Assembly (NCBI GenBank): GCA_018400615.1
Contig: JAGYML010000009.1
Coordinates: 1-33,839 of the forward strand
Source: a bacterium
Lineage (GTDB): Bacteria; Bacillota_I; Bacilli_A; Izemoplasmatales; Izemoplasmataceae
Length of the DNA stretch: 33,839 nt
Direction of reading: 5' to 3'
In this document: piece by piece, positions 30,813 through 33,839 of the stretch
Position numbering within the stretch: position 1 is the first letter of the stretch
How the letters are laid out: every line of letters starts with the position of its first letter
Notes under the pieces: generated by a model
Told to the model about the DNA's origin: nothing
Database searches by the model: none
What the model saw: the letters and a program-made list of their open reading frames with translations, nothing else
Position numbers and translations under genes: made by a program

Positions 30813-33776
30813 ATGACTCGCTATCGTGTAGGGATCGATATAGGCAGTACAACCATAAAAGTCGTCGTGGTGGATAGTACCAACACCATCATATATAGAA
30901 CATACAACCGACATAAAAGCAGCATAACCAAATCATTGCAGGTCATGTTCAAACAACTCAAGGATCGCTTCAGCGATGAAGCGATGCATTTTAATTTTAC
31001 AGGCAGTGCGGGCCTTGACCTTGCAAAAGCCATCAAAGCTCAGTTCACCCAGGAAGTCATCAGTGCCACTTCGGCCTTGAGACACTCAGTCGAAGGCATT
31101 GATGTTGCAGTCGAACTCGGTGGTGAAGACGCAAAAATCATGTTTTTTGACGGCGTCAATGTCGAACAGCGCATGAATGGAACCTGCGCTGGAGGGACGG
31201 GGGCGTTTATTGACCAAATGGCTTCCTTGCTTGATACGGACGCAGAAGGGGTCAATGAACTTGCCAAAGACTATGAAAAACTGCATGACATCGCTTCAAG
31301 GTGTGGGGTATTCGCGAAAAGCGATATCCAGCCCCTGCTCAACCAGGGGGCCAGAAAAAGTGATATTGCTGCGTCAATCTATCAGGCGATTGTGAACCAG
31401 ACCGTAGCCGGCCTTTCCCAAGGGCGAAAAATCAAGGGGAAAGTCGCGTTTTTAGGGGGGCCTTTGACCTTTGCGAGCGAACTGAGAAAACGGTTCATAG
31501 AAACATTGAACCTGGAAGATGTGTATATGCCGGAATTCGGTGAAGTATTCGTCGCTTTTGGGGCAGCGCTTGAAGCCAATGAAACACCCCTTACGATTGA
31601 CACGCTCATAGAGAATATTTCTCAGTATAGAAAAAGTCATAAAGAAGGCTCACGTCAGCGAATCGAACCTTTGTTCAAAGACGATGAAGAGTATGAAACA
31701 TTCAAAAAACGGCATGCCAACGCATCTTTGAAAAAGATGGACCCATCAAAGTATGAAGGCAGTGCGTATCTTGGCATTGATGCGGGGAGCACTACGACCA
31801 AAATGATACTCATTGGCGAAAACGATGAGCTGCTATATGATTTTTATGCCCATAACAGAGGCAACCCTGTTGAGATAGTCAAGAACGCCCTTGTCAAAAT
31901 GTATGAAGCGATTCATGAGGGCATCATCATCAAACAAGCTTATTCCACAGGCTATGGTGAAGCCTTGATCAAACACGGCTTCAACCTGGATGGCAGTGAA
32001 GTGGAAACCATCTGTCACTATGAAGCAGCCAAGCATTTCAAGCCGGATGTTAATTTCGTAGTGGACATCGGCGGACAGGATATGAAGTGTTTCAAAGTCG
32101 AAGATGGCGTGATCACCTCAATCATATTGAATGAAGCCTGCAGCAGTGGCTGCGGTTCTTTCATTGAATCGTTTTCGGAATCCCTTGGATTTGAAATAGG
32201 CGATTTTTCAAACATGGCCCTTACCTCAAAGGCGCCTGTGGACCTTGGTAGCCGGTGTACGGTTTTCATGAACTCCAGTGTCAAACAAGCCCAGGCGGAA
32301 GCCGCTTTGACTGAAGACATCAGTGCAGGGCTTGCGATGAGTGTCGTGAAAAATGCATTGTACAAAGTTATCCGTGCCCATGATGTCAAGGAAGAATATG
32401 GCAACAAGATCATCGTGCAAGGGGGCACTTTTACCAATGATGCTGTCTTGCGTGCCTTTGAGAAGGAAACCGGTGCGGACGTTACAAGACCTTCTATTGC
32501 GGGGCTCATGGGCGCTTTTGGCGCTGCGCTTTTGGCCCGTGACAAGGCAAAAGCCTACGATGTTTCTTCATTGCTCAATAAAGAAAACCTCATGACTTTT
32601 ACCTATGATACGAAACGCGCCATTTGCAACAAGTGTGAAAACCGGTGCCCTCTCACGGTCAATATTTTTGGAACCGGTGAAAAATACATCAGTGGCAACC
32701 GGTGTGAAAAAGGCGCCGGTATCAAAGTGAGTTACGACGATGTGCCCAACCTTTATTTATACAAGTACGACAAGCTTGCGTCCTATAAACCTTCAAAAGA
32801 CAAAGCCTATAAACTGAGCGTGGGCATTCCATTCGTACTCAATATGTATGAAAACATTCCTTTCTACCAACCTTTTTTCGAAGCCTTGGACATGAAAGTC
32901 GTCTATTCGAGTCGTTCAAGCAAGAAACTCTATGAACGCGGTCAGGATACCATTCCAAGTGATACGGTATGTTATCCTGCGAAGCTCGTCCATGGTCACA
33001 TCGTTGATTTGCATGAGAAAAAAACCGATATCATCTTTTACCCGAACATGCCTTACAACGTGATAGAAAAACAACATGGCGACAACCACTACAACTGTCC
33101 TGTCGTGGCCCATTATCCAGAAGTCATCGACGCAAACATGACTGATATCGACCTTTCCAATTTCGTCATACCCTACGTCACCTTTGAGCACAAGAAGAAG
33201 TTTCTAAGTGCTATGAAGGATGCCTTGAAACCATTTATAGAAGTGAGCAAAAAGGATCTTTCAAAGGCTTATGATGCCGGGATGAAAGCTTATGCGGACT
33301 TTAGAAAAGACATTCAAAGAGAAGGTGAACGCGCTCTTGAATATGCCAAGGCCCACAATCTCAAGACCCTTGTGCTGGCAGGAAGGCCTTACCATATTGA
33401 TCCGGAAATCAACCATGGCATCCCGAAACTCATCAGAAGTTTCAATGTTGTGCTGATCAGCGAAGATGCCATCAACCATCTTGCAGACAAGGAAAAAGTG
33501 AACGTCTTGAACCAGTGGACCTACCATACAAGGCTTTATGACAGTGCTCGCGCCGTTGCGAATATGGACAACGTAAACCTCGTTCAGCTGGTGAGTTTCG
33601 GCTGTGGGCTTGACGCGATTACGAGTGATGAAGTCAAGACCATTCTTGAGAGCAAGAACAAACTCTACACACAAATCAAGATTGATGAAATATCAAATCT
33701 TGGCGCCATCAATATCCGCCTGAGAAGTCTGCTATCCACCATGAACAAAGAAGGTGACACCCATGGCCAAGCTTGA
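30813..33776 (+). CDS. Two-ATPase-domain acyl-CoA dehydratase activase-like protein (BadF/BadG/HgdC family)
   Basis: This 987-residue protein contains two activase ATPase domains. The first (about 3-255) has GIDIGSTT, ELGGEDAKIMFF, and cysteines C125 and C164, which in this family bind an [4Fe-4S] cluster at the dimer interface. The second (about 318-575) has GIDAGSTTTK, DIGGQDMKCF, and cysteines C443, C447 and C482. Next comes a CxxCxxxC cluster (C605, C608, C612, plus C631), then a DUF2229-like domain (about 668-890). Many Bacillota encode this as the N-terminal part of one polypeptide of about 1400 residues whose C-terminal third is HgdB-like. Here that part begins in a separate overlapping gene. 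It probably drives ATP-dependent electron transfer onto a partner cluster (dehydratase or double-cubane type). The substrate is unknown. Confidence 0.85.
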   Translation: MTRYRVGIDIGSTTIKVVVVDSTNTIIYRTYNRHKSSITKSLQVMFKQLKDRFSDEAMHFNFTGSAGLDLAKAIKAQFTQEVISATSALRHSVEGIDVAVELGGEDAKIMFFDGVNVEQRMNGTCAGGTGAFIDQMASLLDTDAEGVNELAKDYEKLHDIASRCGVFAKSDIQPLLNQGARKSDIAASIYQAIVNQTVAGLSQGRKIKGKVAFLGGPLTFASELRKRFIETLNLEDVYMPEFGEVFVAFGAALEANETPLTIDTLIENISQYRKSHKEGSRQRIEPLFKDDEEYETFKKRHANASLKKMDPSKYEGSAYLGIDAGSTTTKMILIGENDELLYDFYAHNRGNPVEIVKNALVKMYEAIHEGIIIKQAYSTGYGEALIKHGFNLDGSEVETICHYEAAKHFKPDVNFVVDIGGQDMKCFKVEDGVITSIILNEACSSGCGSFIESFSESLGFEIGDFSNMALTSKAPVDLGSRCTVFMNSSVKQAQAEAALTEDISAGLAMSVVKNALYKVIRAHDVKEEYGNKIIVQGGTFTNDAVLRAFEKETGADVTRPSIAGLMGAFGAALLARDKAKAYDVSSLLNKENLMTFTYDTKRAICNKCENRCPLTVNIFGTGEKYISGNRCEKGAGIKVSYDDVPNLYLYKYDKLASYKPSKDKAYKLSVGIPFVLNMYENIPFYQPFFEALDMKVVYSSRSSKKLYERGQDTIPSDTVCYPAKLVHGHIVDLHEKKTDIIFYPNMPYNVIEKQHGDNHYNCPVVAHYPEVIDANMTDIDLSNFVIPYVTFEHKKKFLSAMKDALKPFIEVSKKDLSKAYDAGMKAYADFRKDIQREGERALEYAKAHNLKTLVLAGRPYHIDPEINHGIPKLIRSFNVVLISEDAINHLADKEKVNVLNQWTYHTRLYDSARAVANMDNVNLVQLVSFGCGLDAITSDEVKTILESKNKLYTQIKIDEISNLGAINIRLRSLLSTMNKEGDTHGQA

Positions 33777-33839
33777 ATACACTGAAGAGGGACGCCTTTT
33801 GTTCACAGAAGAAATGCGTAAGGAATACACCATCCTCGT
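33763..33839 (+). CDS. Start of a 2-hydroxyacyl-CoA dehydratase (HgdB)-like partner, truncated by window edge
   Basis: ATG at 33763 has AAGGTGA five bases upstream and overlaps the preceding stop by 14 bases. The 25 visible residues (MAKLEYTEEGRLLFTEEMRK...) resemble the junction sequence that leads into the HgdB-like third of fused activase proteins. The identification rests mostly on context because so little is visible. Confidence 0.6.
   Translation, partial: MAKLEYTEEGRLLFTEEMRKEYTIL

Noticed and set aside
1-33839. CRISPR arrays, insertion sequences, prophage or att sites
   Set aside because: No spaced direct repeats, transposase or integrase genes, or flanking inverted repeats were seen. 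Distant low-copy repeats cannot be excluded by eye.

Overview
The window looks like chromosome from a low-to-middle GC Bacillota-type bacterium, probably an anaerobe. Genes are short and densely packed, with strong AAGGAG-type ribosome binding sites, TTGACA/TATAAT promoters, and hairpins with T-runs. TGA is used as a stop codon (for example at the ends of the FAD-subunit and DUF2089-type genes), so this is not the Mycoplasma/Spiroplasma code. The species cannot be named from sequence alone.

Region 1 (1-9105, plus strand) is a purine-catabolic operon, cut at the left edge. It encodes the molybdenum, 2x[2Fe-2S] and FAD subunits of a xanthine dehydrogenase, adenine deaminase, two different fold-type-II PLP enzymes, a YgeY-type M20 hydrolase and a YgeW-type carbamoyltransferase. 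A convergent guanine deaminase (9104-9619) shares its terminator. Together the genes could funnel adenine and guanine to xanthine/urate, open the ring products, and finish with a carbamoyl transfer and PLP-dependent ammonia release. The two PLP enzymes stand where better-known clusters have YgeX (diaminopropionate ammonia-lyase).

Region 2 (9620-12716) holds nucleotide salvage and repair: guanylate kinase, uracil phosphoribosyltransferase, a bifunctional NAD(P)HX epimerase/dehydratase and a tRNA-Ser(GGA). A hairpin terminator sits between gmk and upp.

Region 3 (12717-14803) is small and partly AT-rich: an AbrB-like antitoxin with an overlapping or abutting RelE/ParE-like toxin, then a membrane-anchored XRE regulator with a YcxB-like tail and a two-TM partner.

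Region 4 (14804-22511) holds a MarR regulator with a perfect 18-bp palindrome in its leader and a heterodimeric ABC exporter. On the minus strand follow a haem-binding MsrQ/ferric-reductase-like protein with a tiny acid-tailed membrane peptide, and an ABC-2 permease/ATPase pair.

Region 5 (22512-25264, plus) is a five-gene operon: 3-TM protein, mnmM (ytqB), a triple-repeat HPGW membrane protein, msrB and yaaA.

Region 6 (25265-30619) contains a TGS-containing nucleoside (uridine) kinase-like protein, a Na+/H+ antiporter, tRNA-Thr(GGT), a short-chain dehydrogenase, and a three-gene minus-strand operon built around a DUF2089 zinc-ribbon/HTH protein. All three members of that operon carry the same short helical motif.

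Region 7 (30620-33839) is an AT-rich promoter region followed by a large two-ATPase acyl-CoA-dehydratase-activase-like protein. Its usual C-terminal part is a separate, overlapping gene that runs off the right edge.

No CRISPR array, insertion sequence, prophage, rRNA or replication origin was seen.
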